Counted from the first letter of the stretch, positions 15,423-24,110 are shown. The stretch: 58,433 nt of DNA from Armatimonadota bacterium (GCA_039679645.1 JBDKUO010000016.1:1-58433); one strand, 5' to 3'. Numbers and translations are program-made. Notes: generated from the sequence alone by a model not told the origin.

Positions 15423-17447
15423 TCACGCCGCCTGGCGGGGTCTCTTTCGTCTGTTTACCAGGGCGCCGATGGCGCCGATATCCACAATCAAGGCAACACG
15501 CCCGTCACCGAGAATAGTAGCCCCGGCAATACCGTCAATGTCGCCAAAAAATGCGCCGAGCGGTTTTATGACCACTTCCTGCTCACCAATCAGCCTGTCG
15601 ACAATCAGACCGATCTTGAGTCCACCTGTGCGGACTACCACGAACGTTATGCATTCGTTATCCGACAGATGCCCGGTTTGATTATGGTCAAACAACCGGC
15701 CCAGCTTAACAAGGTGAAGCACTGACCCACGGAAATTGATAGCCGGATGGCCGTCGATATAATGGACTTCGTCCGCCTCGCAGCGGAAAGTCTCCTGAAC
15801 GGCGCTCAATGGAATCACATATACCTTATCGCCAACGCCTGTAACCAACGATTGAATGATCGCCAGTGTCAAAGGCAAGTTGATCCTGAAAGTCGTGCCT
15901 TCGCCCACCTTGGTCAGAACTTCCACATTGCCGGACAGACCCTGAATGTTACTGCGAACCACGTCCATCCCAACTCCGCGCCCGGATATGTCGGTTATCT
16001 TCTCAGCCGTGCTCACACCCGAAGCAAATATGAGCTGCAAAGCCTCATCGTCGGACATGTGGGAGAGGGTTTCTTCGCCTACAGCGCCATTTTTGAGTGC
16101 CGCTGCTTTTACCTTCTCTATTGAGATTCCATGACCATCATCCTGAACCTCAATAATAATTCGATTTTCTTCCTGCTTTGCGGCCAAAACTATTCGCGCT
16201 CGCGCAGGTTTACCTGCTGCTGTCCGCTCAGCGGGGGTCTCGACGCCATGGTCCACTGCGTTTCTCAAGAGGTGGGTCAGAGGATCGACTATATCTTCAA
16301 GGATAGAACGATCAAGCTCAGTCTCCTGGCCTTCGAGTATAAAGTCAACATCCTTACCGGCTTTGTGCGAGAGGTCGCGAACCATACGCGGGAAGCGATT
16401 GAAAACCTGCTCTACAGGCAGCAGGCGAACTTTCATTATGTGCTCCTGCAGTTCGTTGACAACCCGGCCAATGTGCACCGATGTCTCACCCAACCCCTGC
16501 ACGAGTTCTTCATTTTCATACTTGAATGCAAGCTGGGAACCGATCTGGTTCATTCGCGTGCGATCGATTACCAGTTCAGCCACCAGGTTCATAAGGGTAT
16601 CCAGTCTATCGACACCGACGCGAACGGTCTGGATCGCCTTGGCCACACTTCCGGAACCCGAAGCTGCGGCGGGAGCCTTAGGCTTTTCTTGCTCAACCTG
16701 CTCGGACTGCTCCGCATCGCCCGCGTCATCACCGGGAATTGTGTAGTCAATAAGCTCCACCTCGGCTAGGCTCTTGATCGCCTCTATCGCGGATTCGGGA
16801 CCATTGCTGGGCATAAATGTGATGACTATTTCCTGGCCCGCTTGAATGTCATCCAGATTGTCCTGGCTCGGGTCCGATGAAACGACCTCACCCTGCATCG
16901 AAAGCGAGTTAAAGATCATGAATGCTCTGACCGAAGGCATGAGGCACTCGGATACCACCTTCGCGCGGATCGCCATTGCGCCGGGAACATCCGTGCCAAG
17001 CTTTTTGCTCTCAGCGACGCCGACTTTTTTCGACACCGGCGCAGGCTCATCTTGTGATCCCTCGGTCAGGGACTTTATACGCACAAGCAAATCTTCGATA
17101 TTTGCGTTCAGCGGCTCGCCATTGCTCACCTGCCCGGTCATAACCCGAAGATTGTCCGTGCCCTCCAGAAGCACGTCTATTATCTGGGGCGTCACGGCCA
17201 GCACTCCATTTCGAAGTGGGTCCAGCAGGTTCTCCATTGCATGAGTCATAAGAGCAAGCTCGGTCAGACCCATTGTTGCGGACGAACCCTTCAGAGTATG
17301 AGCAGCTCTGAATATCTCTTTTAAGATTTCTATATCGCCTGGATTCTTTTCGAGCTGAAGAAAACCATCGTCGAGCTTGAGTAACTGCTCCTCGGCTTCC
17401 TCAAGAAACAGACCCATCATATCAGACATATCAGAGCCCATAGACAT
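15423..17447 (-). CDS. cheA: Chemotaxis histidine kinase CheA
   Basis: A 674-residue kinase. P1 Hpt domain with phospho-acceptor His50 in IFRAAHTLKGSSATMG; a linker/P2-like section (about residues 150-260, including an acidic stretch); dimerisation P3 starting near TVRVGVDRLDTLMNLVAELV; ATPase P4 with LLRNAVDHGVE, DDGHGI and GRGVGMDVV; and a CheW-like P5 (VYVIPLSAVQETF to ALIVDIGAIG). It is first in the operon cheA-R-Y-X-fliM-C-D-B. Start may be ATG 17447 or the in-frame ATG 17441, which has better spacing to GGAGAGG. cheW is not in this operon but at 33207-33728. Confidence 0.97.
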   Translation of the reverse strand: MSMGSDMSDMMGLFLEEAEEQLLKLDDGFLQLEKNPGDIEILKEIFRAAHTLKGSSATMGLTELALMTHAMENLLDPLRNGVLAVTPQIIDVLLEGTDNLRVMTGQVSNGEPLNANIEDLLVRIKSLTEGSQDEPAPVSKKVGVAESKKLGTDVPGAMAIRAKVVSECLMPSVRAFMIFNSLSMQGEVVSSDPSQDNLDDIQAGQEIVITFMPSNGPESAIEAIKSLAEVELIDYTIPGDDAGDAEQSEQVEQEKPKAPAAASGSGSVAKAIQTVRVGVDRLDTLMNLVAELVIDRTRMNQIGSQLAFKYENEELVQGLGETSVHIGRVVNELQEHIMKVRLLPVEQVFNRFPRMVRDLSHKAGKDVDFILEGQETELDRSILEDIVDPLTHLLRNAVDHGVETPAERTAAGKPARARIVLAAKQEENRIIIEVQDDGHGISIEKVKAAALKNGAVGEETLSHMSDDEALQLIFASGVSTAEKITDISGRGVGMDVVRSNIQGLSGNVEVLTKVGEGTTFRINLPLTLAIIQSLVTGVGDKVYVIPLSAVQETFRCEADEVHYIDGHPAINFRGSVLHLVKLGRLFDHNQTGHLSDNECITFVVVRTGGLKIGLIVDRLIGEQEVVIKPLGAFFGDIDGIAGATILGDGRVALIVDIGAIGALVNRRKRPRQAA

Positions 17448-17640
17448 CCTCTCCCCGAAAACAGCTAAGAGCGGAGAGTGGAGAGCTAAGAGCCCAGAAC
17501 TGCCACCGCTCAGTTATTTGTCCCATAGTGTTATTTTGGGGACTATCCCAGCAATTCTTTAGGGCAAATAAAGTGCTCAAGTGTGCTCACAAAACTGCCG
17601 ATAATCATGCCAACCGCCGCTAGAGCGGATACGGAAAGGT

Positions 17641-19056
17641 ATGGTTGGCAGTATGCAAGGTGCAGCGCTTGCGCACAAACAAAGTCCGCGCACTATTCCC
17701 GTTCAAATTCAGGCTAATTCGATCTTAAATATGAGTCTGCTGGAACTACAGCAGTTTGTCGAAACAGAGGCTATGGAAAATCCGGCCCTGTGTATGGACG
17801 AAACTTCTCGATGCCCCGTCTGCGGGTTTGTGACCGTCTCTCCGACGTGCCCTGTCTGCAGCGCGTCACTTGCTGCAAGCAAGAGCAGCATCACCGATGA
17901 CGGCAATGAGCGCAGCTATCTCGAAAAGGCATTTGCCGCGGGAAACGATGAGCTCTTCGACCCGTTCAGAACCGTCGCGCGGTCCATGGAGCTTGACGAC
18001 TACCTGAAGCAGCAAGCTCGTATGACGATGGGTGGCCGAAAGCTCAGGATCGCCGAATACCTTATAGACTCGCTTGATGATGACGGATATTTTCGAGAAT
18101 CGCTCTTTGAGACTGCCGAGGAGTTTGCCGCTGCGGTGCCGGAGATAGAGTCGGTGCTAAAGATCGTGCAGAGCTTTGACCCGGCTGGAATCGCAGCAAG
18201 AAATCTGCGCGAATCGCTGCTGATCCAGATCCGCCGTATTGTATCATCCGAACCAATCTCAACCACTGCCGAATTGATATTGGAAGACTGCTGGGAAGAC
18301 TTCTCGAAGGTGCGCTTCAAATCAATTGCAAAAAAGCTTGAGATATCCCATCAGATAGTTATCGAGGCTTGCGAGTATATCCGCGACAACCTCACCCCCC
18401 GACCCGCTTCGGCTTATCATGCTCCGTTTGAAGAACTTGCGCCAAGAGAGTCGAGCGCGGTCGTGCCGGATGTCATTATTCAGAAAAACGGTGATTCGTT
18501 CACCGCGGATGTGGTGGACTGTTACGGCAGTTATCTCAAGATAGATGAGACCTACGAGGAGTGTTACCAGTCGATCAAGAGCGGCGAGAGCTATCTCGGC
18601 GAAGACGATTGCAGGCATATACGTGAGCACGTTGAGCGCGTGCGATGCATACTCGACGCGATAAAGCTTAGAAAAAAGACTCTGGCGCGGGTGGCCGCAT
18701 ACCTGGCCGAATATCAGCATGACTTTCTGGCCCACGGTCCATCGAAACTCAAGACTCTGCGTCAGAAAGACGTGGCGAAGGCTCTGGAAGTCCATGAGTC
18801 CACCATCTGCCGGGCGCTATCCGACAAATTCTGCAGGCTGCCCTCAGGCGAAGTGGTGTCATTTGAGATATTCTTCGACTCAGCGCTGCCTGTGCGAAAC
18901 CTCATCAGCCAGATCATAGCTCTCTCTACCGAGCCGCTCTCGGACGGCGAGATAACTAAGAAGCTTGCCGATCATGGCGTAAGCATTGCTCGCAGGACTG
19001 TTGCCAAGTATCGCGACCAGCTCAGGGTGCTGCCTTATCAGTTGAGAGCGGCGTAG
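17641..19056 (+). CDS. rpoN: RNA polymerase sigma-54 factor RpoN with an inserted zinc-ribbon-like motif
   Basis: A 471-residue sigma-54. Region I is recognisable by SILNMSLLELQQFVETEAMENPAL. Directly after it lies CPVC-N8-CPVC (Cys58, 61, 70, 73), a four-cysteine zinc-ribbon-like insert in place of the usual acidic region II. The core-binding region follows (YLKQQARM to SFDPAGIAARNLRESL). The DNA-binding part has LRQKDVAKALEVHESTICRA and the RpoN box ARRTVAKYR near the C-terminus. The length is near normal for the family. The start is ATG 17641, with purines close upstream; ATG 17653 is an alternative. The window also encodes a sigma-54 activator (9074-10447). The cysteine insert is the unusual feature. 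Confidence 0.93.
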   Translation: MVGSMQGAALAHKQSPRTIPVQIQANSILNMSLLELQQFVETEAMENPALCMDETSRCPVCGFVTVSPTCPVCSASLAASKSSITDDGNERSYLEKAFAAGNDELFDPFRTVARSMELDDYLKQQARMTMGGRKLRIAEYLIDSLDDDGYFRESLFETAEEFAAAVPEIESVLKIVQSFDPAGIAARNLRESLLIQIRRIVSSEPISTTAELILEDCWEDFSKVRFKSIAKKLEISHQIVIEACEYIRDNLTPRPASAYHAPFEELAPRESSAVVPDVIIQKNGDSFTADVVDCYGSYLKIDETYEECYQSIKSGESYLGEDDCRHIREHVERVRCILDAIKLRKKTLARVAAYLAEYQHDFLAHGPSKLKTLRQKDVAKALEVHESTICRALSDKFCRLPSGEVVSFEIFFDSALPVRNLISQIIALSTEPLSDGEITKKLADHGVSIARRTVAKYRDQLRVLPYQLRAA

Positions 19057-19110
19057 GGATTACGAGCTTTGAGACTTGCCCGTTCCCGAAACACAGACTC
19101 GTACATATAT

Positions 19111-19149
19111 AAAATAAAGACCGCCTCAGATTAACTTTTGAGGCGGTCT
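19111..19149 (-). terminator. Intrinsic terminator for the barrel protein gene
   Basis: AGACCGCCTCA (19118-19128) pairs with TGAGGCGGTCT (19139-19149). On the minus strand the stem is followed by TTATTTT (19117-19111). It lies about 85 bases after the end of the barrel gene and 60 after the rpoN stop; without a T-run on the plus strand it serves mainly the minus strand. Confidence 0.8.
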
Positions 19150-19234
19150 CGTTCATAAAACATATTTGAGACAAGTTTCCGAAATGCCACGAGCAAGATA
19201 TCATTTTGACTGCTGGGAAAGCCGAACGGATGCG

Positions 19235-19843
19235 CTAGAAACTACCACTCAACGAGAGAGACAGACCGCTCAGGTTGTAATCTTCCTCATCAACCTTTAC
19301 GTCGTTAAGCATACGAGTATACTGTAACTCTAGGCTCAGTTTCTGCGAGAATTTCACTCCAGCCAGCAAGTTTACCCCAAAGAGCGTATCTGATACATCA
19401 CCTTTTCCAAATACTGAGGAATTTGCCTCGAGCTTTGAGAAGAAAATCCCACCACCGCCGCCATAGTAAAATTTGGACATGCCTTGAGGTTTTGTTTTTA
19501 TTGTGTATGTAAGCGGGATGATATGTCCGTCGGTATCAGTCTTATCTGTTACAATTGCTTCCCCAACTTCATATGTGTCAGTCCAGCTCTTACCTTCAGC
19601 TTTGATATACCCAAGACCGACATAGGACTCAGTCTTATCAGTTTCGGAAAGCTTGTAGCTTAAGTTAGCACTGAACCAGTTACTTCCCAGTCCGTCCTTG
19701 ATATCGCTGTCGGAAGGTCTGTACATACCAAATGCCAGAGAAAGACCCTTCCCAACTTCCACGTTTTGGGCATATGCCGGCATAACGCTTAGGCACAAAG
19801 CCACTACCATCAGCAGAACACAATACTTTGCAAATCGTTTCAA
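19235..19843 (-). CDS. Outer-membrane beta-barrel protein
   Basis: A 202-residue exported protein. The signal peptide MKRFAKYCVLLMVVALCLSV ends at PAYAQ. The mature part alternates polar and hydrophobic residues in short strands (FSANLSYKLSETDKTESYVG, LFGVNLLAGVKFSQKLSLEL) and ends LSGLSLSLSGSF, with the C-terminal Phe typical of outer-membrane barrels; about eight strands are plausible. The start is set at TTG 19843 because GGAGGA lies upstream with suitable spacing; the upstream TTG at 19861 would sit over that site. It suggests a diderm envelope. The exact function is unknown. Confidence 0.75.
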   Translation of the reverse strand: MKRFAKYCVLLMVVALCLSVMPAYAQNVEVGKGLSLAFGMYRPSDSDIKDGLGSNWFSANLSYKLSETDKTESYVGLGYIKAEGKSWTDTYEVGEAIVTDKTDTDGHIIPLTYTIKTKPQGMSKFYYGGGGGIFFSKLEANSSVFGKGDVSDTLFGVNLLAGVKFSQKLSLELQYTRMLNDVKVDEEDYNLSGLSLSLSGSF

Positions 19844-20051
19844 TTCCCTGTCCTCCTCCAATAATTTTTATTTTTCCCAGCATATAATCGGTATTTCGGA
19901 AACTTGAAATCTCAGACTGTCGGCATATCAGCCAACAACCTCACCAGTATTTTACATTCAAGCAACCAGGCTGTCAATAGTTATAGAACGGTTGCCGACT
20001 TCTTTAAGACATTCGTGTTAAACTCAAAACACTGCGGCTTTGCAATACACT

Positions 20052-20087
20052 GCGCCCTCACCCCAACCCTCTCCCCCAGGAGATGAA
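20052..20087. repeat. Low-complexity repeat of the CCCTCTCCCCCAGGAGA family, copy 1
   Basis: GCGCCCTCACCCCAACCCTC followed by TCCCCCAGGAGATG. Related copies are at 41574-41608 and 50177-50199; those two contain CCCTCTCCCCCAGGAGAGGG, which can fold on itself. It lies in the 340-base gap between the barrel gene and the first PEP-CTERM gene, which otherwise holds only the terminator at 20127-20165 and low-complexity CATCACC-type sequence. Confidence 0.6.
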
Positions 20088-20126
20088 GTCAGTTGCTTGG
20101 CACCCATCACCTGACATCCATCACCC

Positions 20127-20165
20127 ACAAAAAATGCCCGCCTCAGCATATACTGAAGCGGGCAT
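20127..20165 (-). terminator. Intrinsic terminator after the PEP-CTERM gene
   Basis: ATGCCCGC (20134-20141) pairs with GCGGGCAT (20158-20165), with a smaller inner stem TCAG/CTGA. Reading on the minus strand it is followed by a run of T (20133-20127). It lies 23 bases beyond the stop of the 20188-21036 gene. Confidence 0.85.
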
Positions 20166-20187
20166 AATACTAAACTGCAGACAGAGA

Positions 20188-21036
20188 CTATGCTCTGCGA
20201 CGCCTGATTCCAATAAACGACATCAGGCCGGCTGCCAAAGCGAATATAGAAGACGGTTCGGGAACGCTGTCCAGGTAAGCAGCATTCCGGAATTCGATAA
20301 AGTCTCCGTATCCATCCTCAAAATCATACCACATAAAATGTATTGGATCTTCGCCAGGCCAGTTCCATGCATACTCCAGCGTCTGGCTGGGACCTACCAC
20401 AACCGGGTTGATCGGCGGAACCACAGGATTGGGTGGAGTCGTAAGAGCAGCAATTTCTGAAATGGTCATGCGACTGGTGGTTGTGCCGGTGAGGCGATCG
20501 ACCTGAAGCGGGCTTGTTGTCCTGTTTGCAATAACGTCGACCAGCATGCCGTTGTTGTCCTTATACCAGTCCTGCCAGTTATCCGGCAGGTCTCTTACGT
20601 CCTGACCGTTGAAGGTCCACCACCACTGGACATTGTTGAACTTGATGCCGCCATAGTTTGTAAAACCGAACATCATGCCGTTATTGACATTGATCCATTG
20701 CTCCGGGAAGGTCCAATAAAGATGAATCCAGCCATCTTCTTCCCAGGTGGTAAATGTAGTCTGTGTGGGCGTACCGGAACAGTAATAGCCGTTGGTGCTA
20801 AAATCCATAAGCTTGGTGGCTGCCCAATAGTAGGACCCATTCGCATTGAAATGCTGAGAATCGGCCTTGATCTTGATATGGAAATCATTGGCCAAAAATG
20901 ATGTGCCGCGATTTGTTATCCTGGCAAGGCTTATGCTCTGCTGGAGTGTTACGGGCTGAAGCGTCTGCCCGCAGGCAACTATCGCGAATGACATGAGAAC
21001 CAAAGCTACAACAAAAATACCAAATAATCTGCGCAT
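20188..21036 (-). CDS. PEP-CTERM sorting-domain protein
   Basis: A 282-residue secreted protein. It has an N-terminal signal peptide (MRRLFGIFVVALVLMSFAIV, cleavage near CGQ) and the C-terminal PEP-CTERM tripartite signal: VPEPSS, a hydrophobic helix (IFALAAGLMSFIGI) and a basic tail RRRRA. Such signals are processed by exosortase, which is not in this window. The middle is rich in Trp, Tyr and Asn and matches no domain I recognise. It is followed by its own terminator and preceded 35 bases upstream by another PEP-CTERM gene on the same strand. A role in the cell surface or extracellular matrix is inference. Confidence 0.88.
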   Translation of the reverse strand: MRRLFGIFVVALVLMSFAIVACGQTLQPVTLQQSISLARITNRGTSFLANDFHIKIKADSQHFNANGSYYWAATKLMDFSTNGYYCSGTPTQTTFTTWEEDGWIHLYWTFPEQWINVNNGMMFGFTNYGGIKFNNVQWWWTFNGQDVRDLPDNWQDWYKDNNGMLVDVIANRTTSPLQVDRLTGTTTSRMTISEIAALTTPPNPVVPPINPVVVGPSQTLEYAWNWPGEDPIHFMWYDFEDGYGDFIEFRNAAYLDSVPEPSSIFALAAGLMSFIGIRRRRA

Positions 21037-21071
21037 TACAAACTCTCCCTTCGGTGTTGTGTGATGTCAGC

Positions 21072-21659
21072 CTATGATCCGGCTGATCGTTTTTTGAAGG
21101 CTGCAAATGTGACCAGCCCGCTCAATAAAATTGCGATGCATGACGGCTCAGGGACTGCAATCATACTCAGAGTTGAGGACTTGATGTAACCGACATACTG
21201 GTCCTGAGCATTATACAAGTTCAGGTAGCTGCCGGGTTTATAGCTGCACTCCAGAAATATATCGAAGAAGCTGTCCGGGGCAAAACTGTAGTGTATGGGG
21301 TCATTGGTGTGCATGACCCCGCCGGGAGTGTATATCTCAAGAAACACATCAAAGAAGCTGTCGGGGGCCATAATTGCGGGCCACTGCCCAGTCGATATGG
21401 GACTGGTCCTGAGAACAACCGCAGTTTCAGACTGTGCGAGGTTCATCTGAGTCATCTGCATGGTGTAACCACCGCCCAGATTGGACTGGAAGTCGATGGT
21501 TGCAGTGCCGGATGGATTACTGCTGCAAGGCATCTCCGCGAAGATATCGAAAAAACTGCTCACGTCATAAAGCACTTCACCGGGTGGAGCGGCATTCGCA
21601 GCCGCCACACAAAACAACAACATTAGAAGAATCAATAACACAACACAAACATACCTCAT
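21072..21659 (-). CDS. PEP-CTERM protein with three SFFD-[IV]-F repeats
   Basis: A 195-residue secreted protein. Signal peptide MRYVCVVLLILLMLLFCVAA ending near ANA; C-terminal PEP-CTERM signal VPEPSC, hydrophobic helix, KKR tail. The motif SFFD-I/V-F occurs three times (residues 35-40, 101-106, 130-135), twice as PDSFFD-x-FLE. The spacing suggests repeated structural units. ATG 21659 is chosen because AGGAGG lies 8 bases upstream; a TTG directly before it is also in frame. It is probably co-transcribed with the downstream PEP-CTERM gene. I do not recognise a functional domain. Confidence 0.85.
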   Translation of the reverse strand: MRYVCVVLLILLMLLFCVAAANAAPPGEVLYDVSSFFDIFAEMPCSSNPSGTATIDFQSNLGGGYTMQMTQMNLAQSETAVVLRTSPISTGQWPAIMAPDSFFDVFLEIYTPGGVMHTNDPIHYSFAPDSFFDIFLECSYKPGSYLNLYNAQDQYVGYIKSSTLSMIAVPEPSCIAILLSGLVTFAAFKKRSAGS

Positions 21660-21910
21660 CAATCTTTCCTCCTGTATGTGGCAATCTTACCGAGTCTGGT
21701 GTTCGGTTCTCACCCTATGTTTGTTTTTGTTATGAACTCATGCATATTTATCATGACGAATAGAATATGTCAATGGGGTGTTTATACAACGGAGCGTAAG
21801 GCCGCTGAAAACAGGTAATATTACTGGTTTTGAGAATCTGAAAAGATCAGAAGGAAGCAACCAATTAACCCGATAACATAAATAGAAGTTGAAAAACAGG
21901 GAGGCTAACG

Positions 21911-23608
21911 TTGCATAAATCATTTTTAAGACTCGTCATGGGCTTGGCAGCTTTAGTTGTTATGTGTCCGGCCTATGCCGCTGACATACGAATGGAAAAA
22001 CTTGGGTATGCGCCGGTTGTGCTGCTCACTATGGAAAGCGATCTCAAGCTATGGACGTCAGAACGCCTGGCAGAGATGAACCAGTTGAAGGGCACTGTCG
22101 ATTTCGACTCATGCAAAATTTCTCCCCATGGACGTCATTTGGCCGCCGTTGAACTCAAAGATAACGGCAAATGCTGTGTATGGCTGGACGGGAAAGAATC
22201 CCCTATCTACGACCAGGTGCGCGGGCTGGTAAGAGGAGCGTATAGAGACCAAGATTTCGAGTTCAGCCCGGACGGCAACCGCTTAGCATATACCGCAAGA
22301 AAAGGCAGCAAGTGGGTAATGGTTGTCGACGGCAAGGAAAGCGCGGAGTTTGACGGCGTCAGAGAGCCTTATTTTTCAGCCGACAGCAAGCATATATGCT
22401 ACGTCGGTTTCAGGGGCAAGGACGCCATTCTGGTTCTGGACGGTAAGGAATGCGGCAAGTATCCCGGAATATGTATGAACTTCCCCTCGTTTACTGCCAA
22501 AACACCGCAGAGGCAGATAGATACGATGTATTGCCCGGGCATATTCGGTCCTAATGGCCGTTTTGCATATTCTGCAGTGAAAGCGCGAGGCAAGGACGGT
22601 ACCGACAAAATCGTAGCAGTCATCGACGGCAAGGAAACCTCGGCATACGATGGCATTGGCGGCATTGAGTTCAGCCCTGACGGCAAGCACGTTGCATTTG
22701 TTGCCAGGAAAGCTGAGCGCAAGTTCGTGGTGCTCGACGGCAAACCGGAAGCAAAATACGGCGATATTGACGGCTTGCTCACATTCAGCCCAGACAGCAA
22801 GCGCCTGGCTTATGTCGCTACAAATTATGACGCTAACGGAGACGGCCAATCATTTGTAGTGTTGGATGGAAAGCCGGGACAAAAGTTTCATGACATATCC
22901 GGCATCAGTGTCTCTTTCAGCCCGGACAGCAAACACTTATCGTACTTTGCTTCACCCGATAGTGAAAAATATTGCATGGTGGTTGACGGCAAAGCAGGCA
23001 AGACTTACGACGAGGTCGGCGAGATGGGACGAGAGCCATGCCAGATATATGGTCCGGACGGCAGGCTCTATTACAGTGCAACTAAAGGAGATAAGCACTA
23101 TATGGTAATAGACGGTGTGCAGTCTCCTGTATATGATGACATGGTCCAGCCCTACCCTGTGCTGAGCAGAGACGGCAAACACTATGCATTCACTGCAATG
23201 AAAAATGACCGGTGGTTTGTTGTGCACGACGGCGTAGAAGGTGCCCATTATGGAACTATCTATGATGCTTCGCTGGCTATTACAGGTGATAACAAGCTGG
23301 TCTATAAAGCTGCCAAGCCCGACTCATGCCAATATATAACAGTCATTGACGGCAAGGAGCATCCGGAAATCGAAAATCCGGCATTTAGCCCGGACGGGAC
23401 AAGAATGGCTTACATAATGGAGAATGATAATAATTTCATTAACAAGGAATCTGTAATGCTCGACGGGCGAAAAATAGGAGAGTTTGAGAGCGTTTTTGGT
23501 TTTAACTTCGACCCTAACAACAATCTTACATTCCTTGCGGTTCATGAAGAGAACAAGGGAGACATGATAGAAAAATGTCTGTATAGAGTGGAGGTTGCTT
23601 CCAAGTAG
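21911..23608 (+). CDS. Secreted WD40-like beta-propeller protein (PD40 repeats)
   Basis: A 565-residue protein with a signal peptide (cleavage near CPAYA-A, residue 24) and about ten repeats of the PD40 type, recognised by recurring FSPDG/FSPDSK-x-LAY and VVDGKE/VLDGKP motifs. Such repeats form a propeller similar to the TolB C-terminal domain and usually bind proteins or sugars. No catalytic domain is attached. The start is TTG at 21911 with GGAGG 6 bases upstream. It stands alone, with an inverted repeat at 23621-23681 just downstream. Periplasmic or extracellular location is inferred. The ligand is unknown. Confidence 0.87.
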   Translation: MHKSFLRLVMGLAALVVMCPAYAADIRMEKLGYAPVVLLTMESDLKLWTSERLAEMNQLKGTVDFDSCKISPHGRHLAAVELKDNGKCCVWLDGKESPIYDQVRGLVRGAYRDQDFEFSPDGNRLAYTARKGSKWVMVVDGKESAEFDGVREPYFSADSKHICYVGFRGKDAILVLDGKECGKYPGICMNFPSFTAKTPQRQIDTMYCPGIFGPNGRFAYSAVKARGKDGTDKIVAVIDGKETSAYDGIGGIEFSPDGKHVAFVARKAERKFVVLDGKPEAKYGDIDGLLTFSPDSKRLAYVATNYDANGDGQSFVVLDGKPGQKFHDISGISVSFSPDSKHLSYFASPDSEKYCMVVDGKAGKTYDEVGEMGREPCQIYGPDGRLYYSATKGDKHYMVIDGVQSPVYDDMVQPYPVLSRDGKHYAFTAMKNDRWFVVHDGVEGAHYGTIYDASLAITGDNKLVYKAAKPDSCQYITVIDGKEHPEIENPAFSPDGTRMAYIMENDNNFINKESVMLDGRKIGEFESVFGFNFDPNNNLTFLAVHEENKGDMIEKCLYRVEVASK

Positions 23609-23620
23609 TAGACTGAAATA

Positions 23621-23681
23621 CGCTGCGGGAATTGACGCTGGATTAAGTTCCAAAGGCTAGCTGACAATGTCATTCCCGCAG
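23621..23681. repeat. Inverted repeat downstream of the propeller gene
   Basis: GCTGCGGGAATTGAC (23621-23635) and GTCATTCCCGCAGC (23668-23681) are complementary apart from a one-base bulge. No T-run follows on either strand, so it could be an mRNA 3'-end structure rather than a classic terminator. Confidence 0.55.
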
Positions 23682-23802
23682 CATATAGAGACGGTTGTGA
23701 TCATCAGGAGTCACATCACCGTTCGTGTCATAGTCGATGAAGCCCAGCCCCTATCCCCTAACCCCCAGACCCCGAATTTTTGCCTGTTTTCAAATTTCGG
23801 TA

Positions 23803-23832
23803 TTGACAAGGGGCCTATATGGCCGGTATACT
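23803..23832 (+). promoter_or_regulatory. Promoter of the trp operon
   Basis: TTGACA (23803-23808), 18 bases, TATACT (23827-23832). Transcription is expected to start near 23839-23841, only one to three bases before the ATG of the leader peptide at 23842. Confidence 0.75.
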
Positions 23833-23841
23833 GTATATGTT

Positions 23842-23943
23842 ATGAATACAGAATCCTATTTGATCATATATGGAGGCAGTTCTAATTGGGCTTGGCGCCA
23901 CTACAACTATAGTGGAGCCGCCGCATTGATGCACGTCAAGTAG
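23842..23943 (+). CDS. trpL: trp operon leader peptide
   Basis: A 33-codon reading frame (starting MNTESYLIIYGG, ending ALMHVK) containing Trp codons at positions 16 and 18 (23887-23889 and 23893-23895) in the order Asn-Trp-Ala-Trp-Arg. It lies between a strong promoter and the attenuator structures upstream of trpE, the arrangement of a ribosome-mediated attenuator. No Shine-Dalgarno precedes the ATG and the predicted transcript start is 1-3 bases upstream, so translation may be leaderless. CCACTA/TAGTGG (starting just after the second Trp codon) form a hairpin next to the Trp codons. A competing short frame from a TTG after GGAGG (23872-23876) has no Trp and is considered less likely. Confidence 0.75.
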   Translation: MNTESYLIIYGGSSNWAWRHYNYSGAAALMHVK

Positions 23944-23967
23944 AGACACAATAATAGACAGTTTATA

Positions 23968-24069
23968 GTCGCGGGCCGCTCCACAGGAGTGTCCGCGACT
24001 TTTGGTGTGTGCGCAAGCACGCTGGCAGGTGCAAAAGCCGAGGATTAGCAGTATATCCTCGGTTTTTTT
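23968..24069 (+). promoter_or_regulatory. trp attenuator: leader hairpins and intrinsic terminator
   Basis: Two structures. First, GTCGCGG (23968-23974) pairs with CCGCGAC (23993-23999), with an inner CTCC/GGAG stem. Second, CCGAGGAT (24038-24045) pairs with ATCCTCGG (24055-24062), followed by seven T (24063-24069), a strong intrinsic terminator 42 bases before trpE. An exact antiterminator pairing could not be settled by eye; folding of 23839-24075 would be needed. The region continues to AAGGAG just before the trpE ATG. Confidence 0.75.
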
Positions 24070-24110
24070 GCGTTTTAGGCATAATCGACAAATGAAGGAG
24101 CGCAAGTTTA

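Noticed and set aside
16131-16769. Plus-strand reading frame of 212 codons opposite cheA
   Set aside because: Shadow of the CheA dimerisation and ATPase domains.
23886-23912. Alternative short trp leader starting at TTG after GGAGG
   Set aside because: It has a better ribosome site but no Trp codon, so it does not explain attenuation; kept only as a caveat.
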